DNA of 64,000 nt from a bacterium (lineage in GTDB: Bacteria; Chloroflexota; Anaerolineae; Caldilineales; Caldilineaceae): positions 62,001-126,000 of the forward strand of contig WGMT01000004.1 of assembly GCA_016124945.1 (NCBI GenBank). Reading direction: 5' to 3'. Position numbers and translations under genes: made by a program. The notes beneath the pieces are model-generated. The model did not search any database. It saw only the letters and a program-made list of their open reading frames with translations, and was not told the origin of the DNA. Position 1 is the first letter of the stretch, and each line of letters starts with the position of its first letter. Positions 8,023 through 17,385 of this stretch are shown here, in pieces.

Positions 8023-9264
8023 ATGGTCGATTTCTTCTTCCTCCTCCTCTTCCTGTTTGGCATCGCCATCTTCCTGCGCATGGACTGGATCTACTATCTG
8101 ATCTACGTCGTGGGTGGGGTGTGGCTCTTCAGCCATTGGTGGGTACGACGCAGCCTCAGCCGCATCACCGTCAGCCGTCGCCTCAACCCCAAAGCCTTTA
8201 CCGGCGAAGATGTAGACGTGGAAATCGTCATCACCAACAAGAGCCGCCTCCCTGTGCCCTGGCTGCGTCTCCACGAAAGTGTGCCCATCGAACTCCAGGG
8301 CAGCGCATCGTACAAGACGGTACTCAGTGTCGGTGGGCGCTCACAGGCACAGCATACCTTCCGCCTGCACTGCCAGCGCCGCGGCTACTACAATGTCGGT
8401 CCGCTGCGCCTCTACACCGGTGACCTCTTCGGGTTCGCCGAAAGCGCCTGGCAGGAAAGTACCCCCACCCACCTCACCGTTTACCCACAGGTGTTGACAT
8501 TGCCACAGTTAGGCCTGCCCAGCCATCTCCCCTTCGGCACGGTGAAGACACGCCAGCGAATCTTCGCGGACCCCACCCGCATCGGTGGCGTGCGTCCCTA
8601 CGACAGTGGCGACAGCATGCGTCACATCCACTGGCGCGCCAGCGCCCACGAGAACACCTTGCTGGTGAAGAAGTTCCAGCCGTCCATCGCGCTGGACACC
8701 ACCGTGGTGCTCGACCTCAACGAAGAAGCCTTCCCGGCGCGCGAACGCTACAGTGCCAGTGAATGGGCGATTGTGGTGGCGGCTTCCCTGGCAAGTCACC
8801 TGGCTGAGAACCGCCAATCTGTCGGTCTCTTCTCGAACGGGTGGGATCCACTGAGCGAAAACGAAGTGCAGCCCATCCACAGCCAGACAGGACGCGGCCA
8901 CCTCATGGCCATCCTCGAAATCCTGGCGCGTATCCAACTGCGCAAAACTCTGCCCGAAAACGGCACCGCCGCCGTCGAAGATCCCCCCAACGTTGGCCTT
9001 GAATCGTGGCTGCTCAACCATGCCACCTCACTCACCTGGGGAACGACGTTGATCGTCGTGACGCCGCGCCTCAGCGAACAGTTGATCTGGTCGTTGCACT
9101 CGCTCTACCGGCGCGGGATCACCGTGTTGGTGCTTATTTGCGTGCATCACGCCGACTACCAAGAGATCCGCGCCCGGGCTGAAGCGCTGGGTATCACCGC
9201 CTACGAAATCATCTGGGAATCAGATCTAACGCGCCTGCAACAAGCGCCTGTAGCCGGAGTGTAA
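8023..9264 (+). CDS. DUF58 domain-containing membrane protein
   Basis: A 413-residue protein, three bases after moxR. Two hydrophobic segments lie at the N-terminus (FFFLLLFLFGIAIFL and YLIYVVGGVWLF). The DUF58 core is seen at about residues 185-205 as RIGGVRPYDSGDSMRHIHWR, with ASAHENTLLVKKF after it. The C-terminal part has a von Willebrand A-like fold (TTVVLDLNEEAF, WAIVVAASLASHL). DUF58 proteins pair with MoxR ATPases and transglutaminase-like membrane proteins in cell-envelope or assembly functions. The spacing shows cotranscription. Confidence 0.9.
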   Translation: MVDFFFLLLFLFGIAIFLRMDWIYYLIYVVGGVWLFSHWWVRRSLSRITVSRRLNPKAFTGEDVDVEIVITNKSRLPVPWLRLHESVPIELQGSASYKTVLSVGGRSQAQHTFRLHCQRRGYYNVGPLRLYTGDLFGFAESAWQESTPTHLTVYPQVLTLPQLGLPSHLPFGTVKTRQRIFADPTRIGGVRPYDSGDSMRHIHWRASAHENTLLVKKFQPSIALDTTVVLDLNEEAFPARERYSASEWAIVVAASLASHLAENRQSVGLFSNGWDPLSENEVQPIHSQTGRGHLMAILEILARIQLRKTLPENGTAAVEDPPNVGLESWLLNHATSLTWGTTLIVVTPRLSEQLIWSLHSLYRRGITVLVLICVHHADYQEIRARAEALGITAYEIIWESDLTRLQQAPVAGV

Positions 9265-9266
9265 CC

Positions 9267-10955
9267 ATGTCGACCCCCCCCGACGCTATGCCCACTGCTA
9301 ATCCTGCTCCTCAGGGAGAAAATAACGCCGCGCCTCTCGACGGGCGCATTCCCCTGCGCTACGACGAAATCTGGCAGAGTTCCCTTTTTCGACCCTTGTT
9401 GATCACGCTATTGGTTGGCTGTATCGACGTCGCCCTGGTCGGTTTTCTGCGTCACATTTTGCCGGGGATGCCCATCACCCACGGTCATTTGCTCACCTTC
9501 CTTGGCGTGGTCAGCGCCACCGTCGGCAGCTACACCACCACCCTGCTGATCCGCCCTGATCAACGAGACCGGCGCACCTTCGCCTACCGTGCCGCCGAAC
9601 TAGGGCTTCTCCTCTTTACTGCCCGCGCCCTGCTGTGGACAGTCATCGACGGCTGGCCGACGCTCAACGAGATCATCTACCAGCCGCTGGGGAGCCTCCT
9701 CAGTAGCAGCTACGTTGTGGCGCTCCTCTTGATCCTAATCTCGTGGGGCATGGCCGCTGCCGTCACAGGACAGTTTCTCGAAATGGCGCTCAAACCCGAC
9801 GAGCTTACCGAACGCCTGCCCGATCGCTACCGCGCCGTCTACGACTCGCGCGTCCGCTCCGACCGGCGCAGCATGCTCAACCGTTTCACCGAATTTTGGA
9901 TCTTCGGCGGCATGTTTATGCTGCTTTTAACGGCAGGTAGTCAGTTCGGCCCCAGCAGCAATGGCCTCTTCGCCATCGCGCGTCAGGCCATTCCTGGCGC
10001 GGTGATCGGCAGTGGGATTGTCTATTTTCTCGTAGGCCTCGTATTGATTGCCATCGGTCGGCTCGCTATTCTGCGTGCCCAGTGGCAGATTGAGGAGATC
10101 AACGCAACGACGAGCATCTCGCGTAACTGGCCTGTTTACGTTGTCGGTCTAATTGCCGTCATGGGGATCACGGCGGCATTACTGCCATTGGGTGGCACCT
10201 TTTGGTTGGCGCGTATCCTGATGGCGATTCTCAATGTCATCTATTTTCTCGTCTATTCGGTGGTTGGCTTGTTGATCGGTCTTTTCATGGCCTTTATGCC
10301 AAGTGGCGGCGAAGAGACAGCGCCGCCTGCCGTCGAACCATTCGCTCCCCCGTCGGTTGAGGCCACTCAGCCACAAATGGAAGTCGCTCCCTGGCTTGGC
10401 GGCGCTTTCTTCTGGATCATCATGGCGCTGCTCCTTGGCTACGCCGCCTACATCTATTTAAGTGGAAAAGGTGTTCAATTCGGTTGGTTGCATGCTTGGT
10501 GGCAAAGGTTGCGCTTATCGTGGATGATGTTGTGGCAGGCGTTTGGCAAGTGGCGTACCTCGACCCTGCCTGGCGACGACGACACCGAAGCCGCAAAGCG
10601 CCCTGGATTTGATTGGCGCCACCCGCTGCGTGGTTTGTTCCGCAGTGACATGGATCCTTCACAACGGGTGCGTTACATCTATCTTTCGATGTTGCAAGAA
10701 GCGCAAGAAAGTGGCATCGCCCGGCATCCTGGCGAAACGCCGACTCGCTACGCGCCGCGACTTGAATCTGCAATTCAAGATCCCGACGAACCTGTAAAGA
10801 CGATCACCGAACAGTTTGTGCAAATACAGTACGCCGATCGCACCGCCGAGGCCGAATCTGTGCCTATGCTTGAACAAATTTGGCAACGGATCCGTAAGGC
10901 AATTGTGCAGTTGCGTAGCAATGACCCTGGCAACGAAAAGACCGAAATCAGCTAG
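9267..10955 (+). CDS. Polytopic membrane protein with C-terminal DUF4129 domain
   Basis: A 562-residue protein, third in the MoxR operon, starting two bases after the DUF58 stop. About eight to nine hydrophobic segments cover residues 35-420 (for example LLITLLVGCIDVALVGFLR, VVALLLILISWGMAAAV and VIGSGIVYFLVGLVLIAIG). The C-terminal cytoplasmic part carries the DUF4129 signature RVRYIYLSMLQEAQESGI with HPGETPTRYAPRL and a final helix. In related operons the third gene is a transglutaminase-like protein ending in DUF4129; here the transglutaminase core itself is absent, leaving a membrane domain plus DUF4129. Its role with MoxR is inferred from context only. Confidence 0.8.
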   Translation: MSTPPDAMPTANPAPQGENNAAPLDGRIPLRYDEIWQSSLFRPLLITLLVGCIDVALVGFLRHILPGMPITHGHLLTFLGVVSATVGSYTTTLLIRPDQRDRRTFAYRAAELGLLLFTARALLWTVIDGWPTLNEIIYQPLGSLLSSSYVVALLLILISWGMAAAVTGQFLEMALKPDELTERLPDRYRAVYDSRVRSDRRSMLNRFTEFWIFGGMFMLLLTAGSQFGPSSNGLFAIARQAIPGAVIGSGIVYFLVGLVLIAIGRLAILRAQWQIEEINATTSISRNWPVYVVGLIAVMGITAALLPLGGTFWLARILMAILNVIYFLVYSVVGLLIGLFMAFMPSGGEETAPPAVEPFAPPSVEATQPQMEVAPWLGGAFFWIIMALLLGYAAYIYLSGKGVQFGWLHAWWQRLRLSWMMLWQAFGKWRTSTLPGDDDTEAAKRPGFDWRHPLRGLFRSDMDPSQRVRYIYLSMLQEAQESGIARHPGETPTRYAPRLESAIQDPDEPVKTITEQFVQIQYADRTAEAESVPMLEQIWQRIRKAIVQLRSNDPGNEKTEIS

Positions 10956-11025
10956 ATCGATAAATCCATTACATCAATCTTAATGCGTTGACAGGTAATG
11001 CCTACTCAATTGTAATAAATTCGCC

Positions 11026-11054
11026 TTGACGCCCCCTAGTCCGACTGCTATAAT
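11026..11054 (+). promoter_or_regulatory. Sigma-70 type promoter of the S1 gene
   Basis: TTGACG at 11026-11031 and a consensus TATAAT at 11049-11054 are separated by exactly 17 bases. Transcription would start near 11061, giving a leader of roughly 185 bases before the S1 start codon. Confidence 0.8.
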
Positions 11055-11084
11055 CCCCTTACGCATAACAATAACTGTATGTTT

Positions 11085-11211
11085 ACTCCGCTCTTCGCAA
11101 TGTTTTGTGACAAAACACTTAGAACCGGGCTACTTGCGGCGGAGTTTTGGGGCTAGAGTTGAGGCCATAAACGTTGCCAGGTGCTAACTCTCCCGGATTG
11201 CACCGGACGTT
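11085..11211 (+). promoter_or_regulatory. Structured 5' leader of the S1 gene
   Basis: Two folded modules lie between promoter and start codon. Module 1: ACTCCGC (11085-11091) pairs with GCGGAGT (11139-11145); inside it CGCAA (11096-11100) pairs with TTGCG (11134-11138), and the tip hairpin TGTTTTG/CAAAACA is at 11101-11117. A TTTT run follows the outer stem. Module 2: AACGT (11170-11174) pairs with ACGTT (11207-11211), enclosing GGTGC (11180-11184) with GCACC (11200-11204). Ribosomal protein leaders often bind their own product, so an autoregulatory element is a reasonable inference. No known RNA family is recognised. Confidence 0.55.
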
Positions 11212-11244
11212 ATCAAACCCAAATCCACCTTTGGAAGAAGCACG

Positions 11245-12537
11245 ATGATTGAGTCAGAACGCTATAGCGAAGGGTTGGACCGCTTTGATTTTAACGATGA
11301 TCAAAGCGCTGCCGATCGTGAGTTATTTGAACAATACCTTGCCGGCGAAGACGATTTAAGCCTGCCGGAACGCGGTGATCTGCGTGAAGGTATGATCGTT
11401 GAAATCCGTCCTCACGAGCTGCTGGTAAATGTTGGTGCAAAGCGCGACGGCGTTGTCCCGCAGTCAGACCTGGCGCGCCTTGAGGGCGATTATGTGAAGG
11501 GTCTAAGCGAGGGGGATACTGTCCCGGTGGTGGTTAGCAAATTAACCACCGATGAAGGGATGTTGATTCTCAGTATCGCCGATGCGCTACAAAAACAAGA
11601 TTGGCTGACTGCTGAAAAACTGCTTGAAAGCGGTGAGATTGACACCTATGAGGTCGTCGGTTACAACAAGGGCGGCTTGCTGGTGACATTTGGTCATCTG
11701 CGTGGCTTTATCCCTGCCTCTCACGTAGTTGGGTTGCCTCGCAATATGAATGAAGACGAACGCAACGATCAACTCGAAGAGATGATCGGTCAGACCTTGC
11801 CCTCTAAGGTCATCGAAGTGGAACGTCGACGTCGTCGGCTTGTGCTCTCGCATCGTTACGCTGAACGTGAGTACCGCTCACAGCGCAAGAACGAGCTGTT
11901 CGAAGAGCTGAAGGTCGGCGATGTGGTGCAGGGCGAAGTGCGCAGCCTGCGTCCGTTCGGCGCCTTTGTCGATATCGGTGGCGCTGACGGTCTGTTACAC
12001 GTAAGCGAAATCGGATGGACCCCGGTGAGCCACCCCCGTGATGTACTCAAGGTGGGTGATATTATCCAGGTTGAAATCTTGCGTCTTGATTCAGATCGCA
12101 GCCGGATTGCGCTAAGCCGTAAACAGTTGCTGCCGAATCCGTGGGAGAGCATTGAAGAACGCTACAAACCTGGTCAGACCGTACTCGTGAACATTACTCG
12201 GGTAGTCGACTTTGGCGCATTTGCCCAGTTGGAACCTGGTGTAGAAGGCTTGATCCATATTAGCGAACTGGCCGATATTGCTGTGGCTGAACCATTGCGC
12301 ACCGTAGAACCTGGTAACCGAGTCGCAGTCAAGATTCTACGAGTGGATGCAGACCGCCAACGTATCGGTCTTAGCCGCCGCCAGGCCGACGAACTCGTCG
12401 GTCAGGATTTGATTGAAACCGAAGGCGAGCCTTCAGATAGTGAAGAATCAAGCGTAAACGAACTTGAATCTGATCGTGCACTTGAAGCTGATCATACAGT
12501 TGATGAAGCTCAAGCTGAGATAGAGTCGAAAGAATAG
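11245..12537 (+). CDS. rpsA: 30S ribosomal protein S1-like protein with four S1 domains
   Basis: A 430-residue protein with four S1 (OB-fold) RNA-binding repeats at about residues 45-115, 130-200, 215-285 and 302-372. The clearest are GDVVQGEVRSLRPFGAFVDI with GLLHVSEI, and PGQTVLVNITRVVDFGAFAQ with GLIHISEL. Acidic low-complexity tails flank the repeats (DFNDDQSAADRELFEQYLAG at the front, EGEPSDSEESSVNELESD at the end). Four domains is the short form common outside Proteobacteria, where S1 helps mRNA binding to the 30S subunit. ATG 11245 has GGAAGAAG upstream. It has its own promoter and a folded leader, and ends in an intrinsic terminator. Confidence 0.92.
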   Translation: MIESERYSEGLDRFDFNDDQSAADRELFEQYLAGEDDLSLPERGDLREGMIVEIRPHELLVNVGAKRDGVVPQSDLARLEGDYVKGLSEGDTVPVVVSKLTTDEGMLILSIADALQKQDWLTAEKLLESGEIDTYEVVGYNKGGLLVTFGHLRGFIPASHVVGLPRNMNEDERNDQLEEMIGQTLPSKVIEVERRRRRLVLSHRYAEREYRSQRKNELFEELKVGDVVQGEVRSLRPFGAFVDIGGADGLLHVSEIGWTPVSHPRDVLKVGDIIQVEILRLDSDRSRIALSRKQLLPNPWESIEERYKPGQTVLVNITRVVDFGAFAQLEPGVEGLIHISELADIAVAEPLRTVEPGNRVAVKILRVDADRQRIGLSRRQADELVGQDLIETEGEPSDSEESSVNELESDRALEADHTVDEAQAEIESKE

Positions 12538-12569
12538 ACGCCTGGTTTGGGCTACTGAGTGCTGAAAAA

Positions 12570-12605
12570 CAACTGTTTGCCCGCCAAACAGGTTGCTTTT
12601 TGCTT
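12570..12605 (+). terminator. Intrinsic terminator after the S1 gene
   Basis: CAACTGTTTG and CAAACAGGTTG form a stem with one bulged base, followed by CTTTTTGCTT. The T-run overlaps the -35 hexamer of the next promoter. Confidence 0.8.
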
Positions 12606-12628
12606 ACAGTGCTGTTCTAACGTATAAT
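12600..12628 (+). promoter_or_regulatory. Promoter of rpsU-infA
   Basis: TTGCTT at 12600-12605 and TATAAT at 12623-12628 are 17 bases apart. The -35 lies within the T-run of the S1 terminator, so termination of one unit and initiation of the next share bases. The transcript would have a leader of about 155 bases in which AAGAACCTG and CAGGTTTCTT, and two GGTACC sites, can pair. Confidence 0.6.
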
Positions 12629-12791
12629 TAAGAACCTGTCAGACGGTACCCTGTCCGAGCCGAATTTTTCGTCGGAGGCACGCTGGCAGGTTTCTTGTGT
12701 CCAGTGTCCGGCAGTCGCGTGTAGAGCAATCCCTTCGTGCGATGTCGAATCCCAGGTACCATTAACATCGCCGTGAAAGGGGGTGATTTCG

Positions 12792-12986
12792 ATGAGTGTA
12801 GAACTCCGACCAGGGGAATCCCAAGAGAGTCTGCTGCGCCGCTTCCGCAAGGCTGTGGCTGAAGCACGCATCCTGCCAATTGTTCGGCAGAAGCGATGGT
12901 TTACGTCGAAGAGTGAAATCCGACGTATTAAGAAGCAGAAGGCAATCCGCAAAGCCCGCCGTGTTACCACGCGACCGGATAGCTAA
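12792..12986 (+). CDS. rpsU: 30S ribosomal protein S21
   Basis: The 64-residue basic protein begins MSVELRPGESQESLLRRFRK, the normal S21 start, and ends in the basic helix EIRRIKKQKAIRKARRVTTR. The ATG at 12792 is preceded by AAAGGGGGTGATT, a near-complete complement to the 16S rRNA 3' end, which decides the start over the ATG three codons upstream. S21 binds the 30S platform near the anti-Shine-Dalgarno region and helps initiation. It is followed after 58 bases by infA, so both probably share the promoter at 12600. Confidence 0.93.
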   Translation: MSVELRPGESQESLLRRFRKAVAEARILPIVRQKRWFTSKSEIRRIKKQKAIRKARRVTTRPDS

Positions 12987-13044
12987 TTAAGAGGTGTTCC
13001 AGAAACACCGGTGTTTATGTTAACCCAACACTGAATGGAGATGT

Positions 13045-13263
13045 ATGGCAGAGGAAACAGTCACGTTCGACGGGAAGATCACAGAAACGCTTCCCAATGC
13101 AACGTTCCGAGTGGAATTGGAGAATGGCCACGAAGTGCTGGCTTATCTCTCCGGGAAAATGCGAAAGTACTACATCCGGGTACTGCTTGGTGATCGGGTC
13201 AAGGTGGAAATGAGCCCCTATGATCTGACGCGGGGACGTGTTGTCTACCGGTATCGAACCTAG
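13045..13263 (+). CDS. infA: Translation initiation factor IF-1
   Basis: A full-length 72-residue IF-1. It has the OB-fold signature [20 protein letters not shown] with [20 protein letters not shown] and [22 protein letters not shown]-1 occupies the 30S A site during initiation. ATG 13045 follows ATGGAG. It lies outside the usual spc/alpha ribosomal cluster and next to rpsU, so translation genes are grouped here. A small hairpin, GGTGTT/AACACC at 12993-13009, lies between the two genes and could be a processing site. The unit ends at the strong terminator at 13357. Confidence 0.97.
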   Translation: MAEETVTFDGKITETLPNATFRVELENGHEVLAYLSGKMRKYYIRVLLGDRVKVEMSPYDLTRGRVVYRYRT

Positions 13264-13356
13264 TGCGCATTTGTGCGTTGAACGGTCGATTGCCGTAGAC
13301 GCAGTCCACGCTCTCTGCCCAGCATGACATCTGGCAGTACCCCAGGTATGTAACTG

Positions 13357-13388
13357 AAAAAGCCGAGGAGATTCTCCTCGGCTTTTTT
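13357..13388. terminator. Bidirectional intrinsic terminator
   Basis: AAAAAGCCGAGGAG and CTCCTCGGCTTTTTT form a near-perfect stem with A- and T-runs on both sides. It ends infA on the plus strand and the Nudix gene on the minus strand. Confidence 0.92.
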
Positions 13389-13400
13389 CAATTGGCTTTG

Positions 13401-13871
13401 TTACTCAGTGATGGGCATATGGTTTTGGAGGGCGAGCTGCGCCCGCTGCATCCAAAGTTTTTCGGCGTTGAAAGTGAGTTGTAAGATGGCATCTGCAAAG
13501 CACACCCATCGCACATGGAACTGTGCTGCATCTTCTTCCGTCTGCGGGCGCTGGGCATTAGAGCACAGCTGCATCAGAAAATAGCGTTCCTCACGAATGT
13601 AGTGTGTGTCCTTATGGTCATACGCCACTATTTGATCACCAAGGTCGGCAAGCACTTTGAGATCGACAAATCCCGCTTCTTCGACTGTCTCGCGTAGCGC
13701 AGCCGTCTCGTCGCTTTCGCCGCTTTCGATGTGCCCTTTCGGCAGGCGCACTTCATTTCGCACAGGCCGATCTAGCACCAGCACATAGATCTGTTTCGAC
13801 TCTAAACCAGGCACGATTCCCTGCTGCACAACAACCCCGCCGGCGGCACGATATCGCTTGGTCTCCATCAA
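13401..13871 (-). CDS. NUDIX hydrolase
   Basis: A 156-residue Nudix protein. The Nudix box is complete: GHIESGE, seven residues, then RETVEEAGF, matching GX5EX7REUXEEXGU. The N-terminal strand AAGGVVVQQG and the preceding LPKGHIESGE are typical of MutT or diadenosine polyphosphate type members. Such enzymes hydrolyse nucleoside diphosphates linked to another group; the substrate cannot be told from sequence. It is monocistronic or read after the DtxR gene (74 bases apart) and shares the terminator at 13357. Confidence 0.9.
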   Translation of the reverse strand: MMETKRYRAAGGVVVQQGIVPGLESKQIYVLVLDRPVRNEVRLPKGHIESGESDETAALRETVEEAGFVDLKVLADLGDQIVAYDHKDTHYIREERYFLMQLCSNAQRPQTEEDAAQFHVRWVCFADAILQLTFNAEKLWMQRAQLALQNHMPITE

Positions 13872-13944
13872 AAAACCTTTATGGGTGTGGCATACTCTGA
13901 AAACTGCACTCTAATGTGTTCTGGAGAACTTACAGTAAGGGTGC

Positions 13945-14670
13945 TCATAATGTTGATGGCACACCTTCAAATTGTGGCTCAATGTAAAGAAGCCGGGCCA
14001 GTTCATGGCCCAAAATCTGCTGATCGAGTGGTTCGAGCCCGTGCCCATTCTGTGATGCCAGTCGTTCAATCGAAACAGGGCCGTTGAATGGTGCAATTTC
14101 TACCAGGCGTACATGCTGACCCGGTGTGAGGCCAAGTCTGGTCAAATAACGTAGTATTCTGGCATCGTTGGTGGCAACGCGGCGGATCTGTCCTTGTTGC
14201 CCCTCGGTCATGTTGATCAGGGCGACGGTCAGATCCTCAGGCATTGCGCCATCCTTTGTAGGGATGGGATCACCGTGAGGACAGTGGGTTGGGTAACCAC
14301 AAAGCGCATCCATGCGTTCCTCAAAGGCAGCGCTGACGGCATGTTCCAGCCGATGTGCTTCAGACTCTACCTGATCCCAACTAAACTGCATTACTTCGAC
14401 CAGGAAGACTTCGAGTAAGCGATGGCGGCGGATCAATTGCAATGCTGCCAACTGACCTTGATCGGTCAACGTAACCCCATCCGCGCCGGAACGTTCAATC
14501 AGTGCTGCTTCTTCCAGTCGCTTTAACATACTGCTTACAGCGGCAGCCGAAACGTGCATCTTTTCAGCTAAGGCACTGGTGGTTACTTTATGCTCTTGTT
14601 GGTCGAGTCTGTAGATGCTTGCTAAATAATCAAGCATCCCGTCAGTGGTTAATCCGCAGAAAGTTTTCAT
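13945..14670 (-). CDS. DtxR/MntR family metal-dependent regulator
   Basis: A 241-residue protein with the three-part DtxR layout. There is an N-terminal winged helix (DYLASIYRLDQQ, then VSAAAVSSMLKRLEEAALIE), a metal-binding/dimerisation domain at about residues 75-145 (RRHRLLEVFLVEVM, EAHRLEHAVS, GYPTHCPHGDPIP) and a C-terminal FeoA/SH3-like domain (LGLTPGQHVRLVEIAPFNGP). H, E and C residues in the middle domain are the usual Fe2+/Mn2+ ligands. It would repress metal uptake genes when metal is plentiful. No transporter is adjacent, so the targets lie elsewhere. A start at ATG 14670 gives the complete first helix. Confidence 0.92.
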   Translation of the reverse strand: MKTFCGLTTDGMLDYLASIYRLDQQEHKVTTSALAEKMHVSAAAVSSMLKRLEEAALIERSGADGVTLTDQGQLAALQLIRRHRLLEVFLVEVMQFSWDQVESEAHRLEHAVSAAFEERMDALCGYPTHCPHGDPIPTKDGAMPEDLTVALINMTEGQQGQIRRVATNDARILRYLTRLGLTPGQHVRLVEIAPFNGPVSIERLASQNGHGLEPLDQQILGHELARLLYIEPQFEGVPSTL

Positions 14671-14813
14671 CGACTCTCTATCGTTGGGCTCAAAAAAGGT
14701 ATAGGAACATAATTTTTATGAGAACTTTAAACAAAATTATAAAGTGTCACAGGAAAGGCTGTCAAAACCGCAGCTTGACTTGGGTAGGCAAAGCTTAAAA
14801 AGCTGTTTTCCTG

Positions 14814-14822
14814 TGGTACAAT
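14814..14822 (+). promoter_or_regulatory. Extended -10 promoter element for rsmG
   Basis: TGGTACAAT is an extended -10 without a good -35 at the normal distance. It lies 39 bases before the rsmG ATG, the only transcription signal seen in this gap. Confidence 0.4.
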
Positions 14823-14861
14823 GAGGCAAAATCGACCTGCGCAGCAAAGGAGCAGAGACGG

Positions 14862-15593
14862 ATGGATCTGGTGGCTGAAGGTGCCGTTAGACTGGGAATA
14901 CCCTTAACGGAACAACAACGTACACAGTTTCAGCACTATTTTGAACTGCTGGTAGAGTGGAACCAGCGCATCAACCTCACGGCAATTGAAGACTTGGAAG
15001 GTGTGCAGACAAAGCACTTTCTAGACAGTATAGTTGGGCTTCTATTGATTGCCGAAGAATTGAAGACCTCTGTACCGCCGTCGATTGTTCTGAATGCCAT
15101 CGATGTGGGGTCAGGCGCGGGCTTTCCAGGTATTCCTTTGAAGATCGTCTGGCCTTCGCTCCGGTTGACATTGTTAGATGGTACCGGCAAGAAGGTGACT
15201 TTTCTAAAGGAAGTCGTACAGGCGTTGAATTTAGCCGATGTAGACGTTGTTCAGGGGCGCGCCGAAGAGTTCGCTCTACAAACTGCTTACCGTGAGCAGT
15301 TTGATTTGGTGATGGCGCGAGCCGTTGCACGGCTGAACACCCTAGTGGAATACCTGTTGCCATTTGTTCGGCAAGGTGGATTTGTAATGGCCTACAAAGG
15401 ACCCAGCGCATCAGCGGAATTTATTGAGGCGCAAAAGGCAATTGCGAAGTTAGGAGGCGAAACATCTCGCTTTGCACCAGTGTCGGTGCCGTTTCTAACA
15501 GAAGAACGTCGCATACTTCTTATAAAAAAGACAAATCGTACCCCGCAAGCGTACCCCCGTCAACGCGGCCTGCCACGTAAAGATCCGCTCTGA
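14862..15593 (+). CDS. rsmG: 16S rRNA (guanine527-N7)-methyltransferase RsmG
   Basis: A 243-residue RsmG/GidB protein. The SAM-binding motif is DVGSGAGFPGIPLKIV, preceded by the family block WNQRINLTAIEDLEGVQTKH with FLDSIVGL, and followed by LLDGTGKKVTFLKEVV and the catalytic region ARAVARLNTLVEYLLP. It methylates G527 of 16S rRNA; its loss gives low-level streptomycin resistance in bacteria. The stop at 15591-15593 directly abuts the stop of the convergent rex gene, leaving no room for a terminator between them. Confidence 0.95.
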   Translation: MDLVAEGAVRLGIPLTEQQRTQFQHYFELLVEWNQRINLTAIEDLEGVQTKHFLDSIVGLLLIAEELKTSVPPSIVLNAIDVGSGAGFPGIPLKIVWPSLRLTLLDGTGKKVTFLKEVVQALNLADVDVVQGRAEEFALQTAYREQFDLVMARAVARLNTLVEYLLPFVRQGGFVMAYKGPSASAEFIEAQKAIAKLGGETSRFAPVSVPFLTEERRILLIKKTNRTPQAYPRQRGLPRKDPL

Positions 15594-16241
15594 TCACCCC
15601 AAATAGTAGGTCATATGCTGGAAGTGGATGACTGGATCGATGTATTCCACGCGCACATTGGCGGGCACCGAGAGCGTGATTGGCGCATAGCAGAGGATGC
15701 TGGCAATCCCCGATTCGATCAGGTAGTCGGCCACCCGTTGCGCTGCCTGTACCGGTACGGCAATGACGGCAATGTGTGCGTCTAATTCTTTGATTCTCTC
15801 GGCCAGGCCATTGATCGACTCGACGACAATCGTCCCCACTTCGTTGCCGATTTTTTGCGGATCCTCGTCGAAGATGGCGGAGATGCGGAATCCTCTGCTC
15901 TCGAAGCCGTTATAGTTGGCAATGGCGTTGCCCAGTGAACCTGCCCCAACCAGCACCACCGACCAGACTTTATCCACATTGAGGATCTTCTGGAGCTGCT
16001 TACACAGATAGGGGATGTTATAGCCTGTCCCTTGTTTGCCGAACTCGCCGAAGTGGCTGAGATCTTTGCGGATTTGTGCTGAACTAATCCCAAGATGCTC
16101 ACCCAATTCCTGGCTCGAAGTGACTTCGCGCCCTTCGCTTGCCAATAGGTTGAGCGTCCGCAAGTAGACTGGCAATCGGCCGATAACGATATCGGGGATC
16201 TCACTTTTAATGCGCTTTACGGGTGCTTTGGTCGATCTCAT
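15594..16241 (-). CDS. rex: Redox-sensing transcriptional repressor Rex
   Basis: A 215-residue Rex. The N-terminal winged helix has [19 protein letters not shown] and [20 protein letters not shown], a highly conserved DNA-recognition block. The Rossmann domain has [20 protein letters not shown] and the C-terminus a domain-swap helix. Rex senses the NADH/NAD+ ratio and represses fermentation and respiration genes when NAD+ is high. It is a single gene; a clear Rex operator was not found upstream. The presence of Rex fits a facultative or anaerobic lifestyle. Confidence 0.96.
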   Translation of the reverse strand: MRSTKAPVKRIKSEIPDIVIGRLPVYLRTLNLLASEGREVTSSQELGEHLGISSAQIRKDLSHFGEFGKQGTGYNIPYLCKQLQKILNVDKVWSVVLVGAGSLGNAIANYNGFESRGFRISAIFDEDPQKIGNEVGTIVVESINGLAERIKELDAHIAVIAVPVQAAQRVADYLIESGIASILCYAPITLSVPANVRVEYIDPVIHFQHMTYYLG

Positions 16242-16378
16242 GAGCTAGGTAATCTACGTTGGGTGAACAGTAAAAATCATAGGCAGCACGGAATAATTGA
16301 TTTTAAGCAATCAGAGAATTTTATCACAATCTACTTAAGGATGACAACTAAATAAATGACCCTGACGAATGCGTCGGC

Positions 16379-16475
16379 GATAGAACGCGGATGGCGCGGA
16401 TTAGGCGGATTTTAACGGATCTTCAGCTATGTTGCTGGAAATCCGCGGCGATCGGCGCCATCTGCGTTCTATTCT
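16379..16475. repeat. Palindromic element of 9-base GCGGATT units, copy 1
   Basis: The left half carries four degenerate units ending in GGATT or GGAT (16379-16420), starting GATAGAACGCGG. The right half (16441-16475) is the imperfect reverse complement, ending CTGCGTTCTATT. It fills the gap between the rex start and the SDR stop. A better-preserved second copy is at 27804-27919. Confidence 0.8.
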
Positions 16476-16490
16476 GCCAATTGTATGTGG

Positions 16491-17312
<822 letters not shown>

Positions 17313-17339
17313 GTTGTGTGCTTTCGTGTGTGTGGTTTT

Positions 17340-17385
17340 GACGACGGACGACAGACGACGGACGACAGACGACCGTCGTCCTCCG
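17340..17385. repeat. GACGACR heptamer array
   Basis: Heptamers GACGACG and GACGACA alternate from 17340, and then invert to CGTCGTC, forming a small palindrome. The array ends right at the stop codon of uxaE. Related arrays are at 24428 and at 40890-41052. Confidence 0.85.

Noticed and set aside
16242-16340. Rex operator upstream of rex
   Set aside because: Only half-site-like sequences (TTGTGATAAAAT on the minus strand) are present; no TTGTGA-N-TCACAA palindrome is found.
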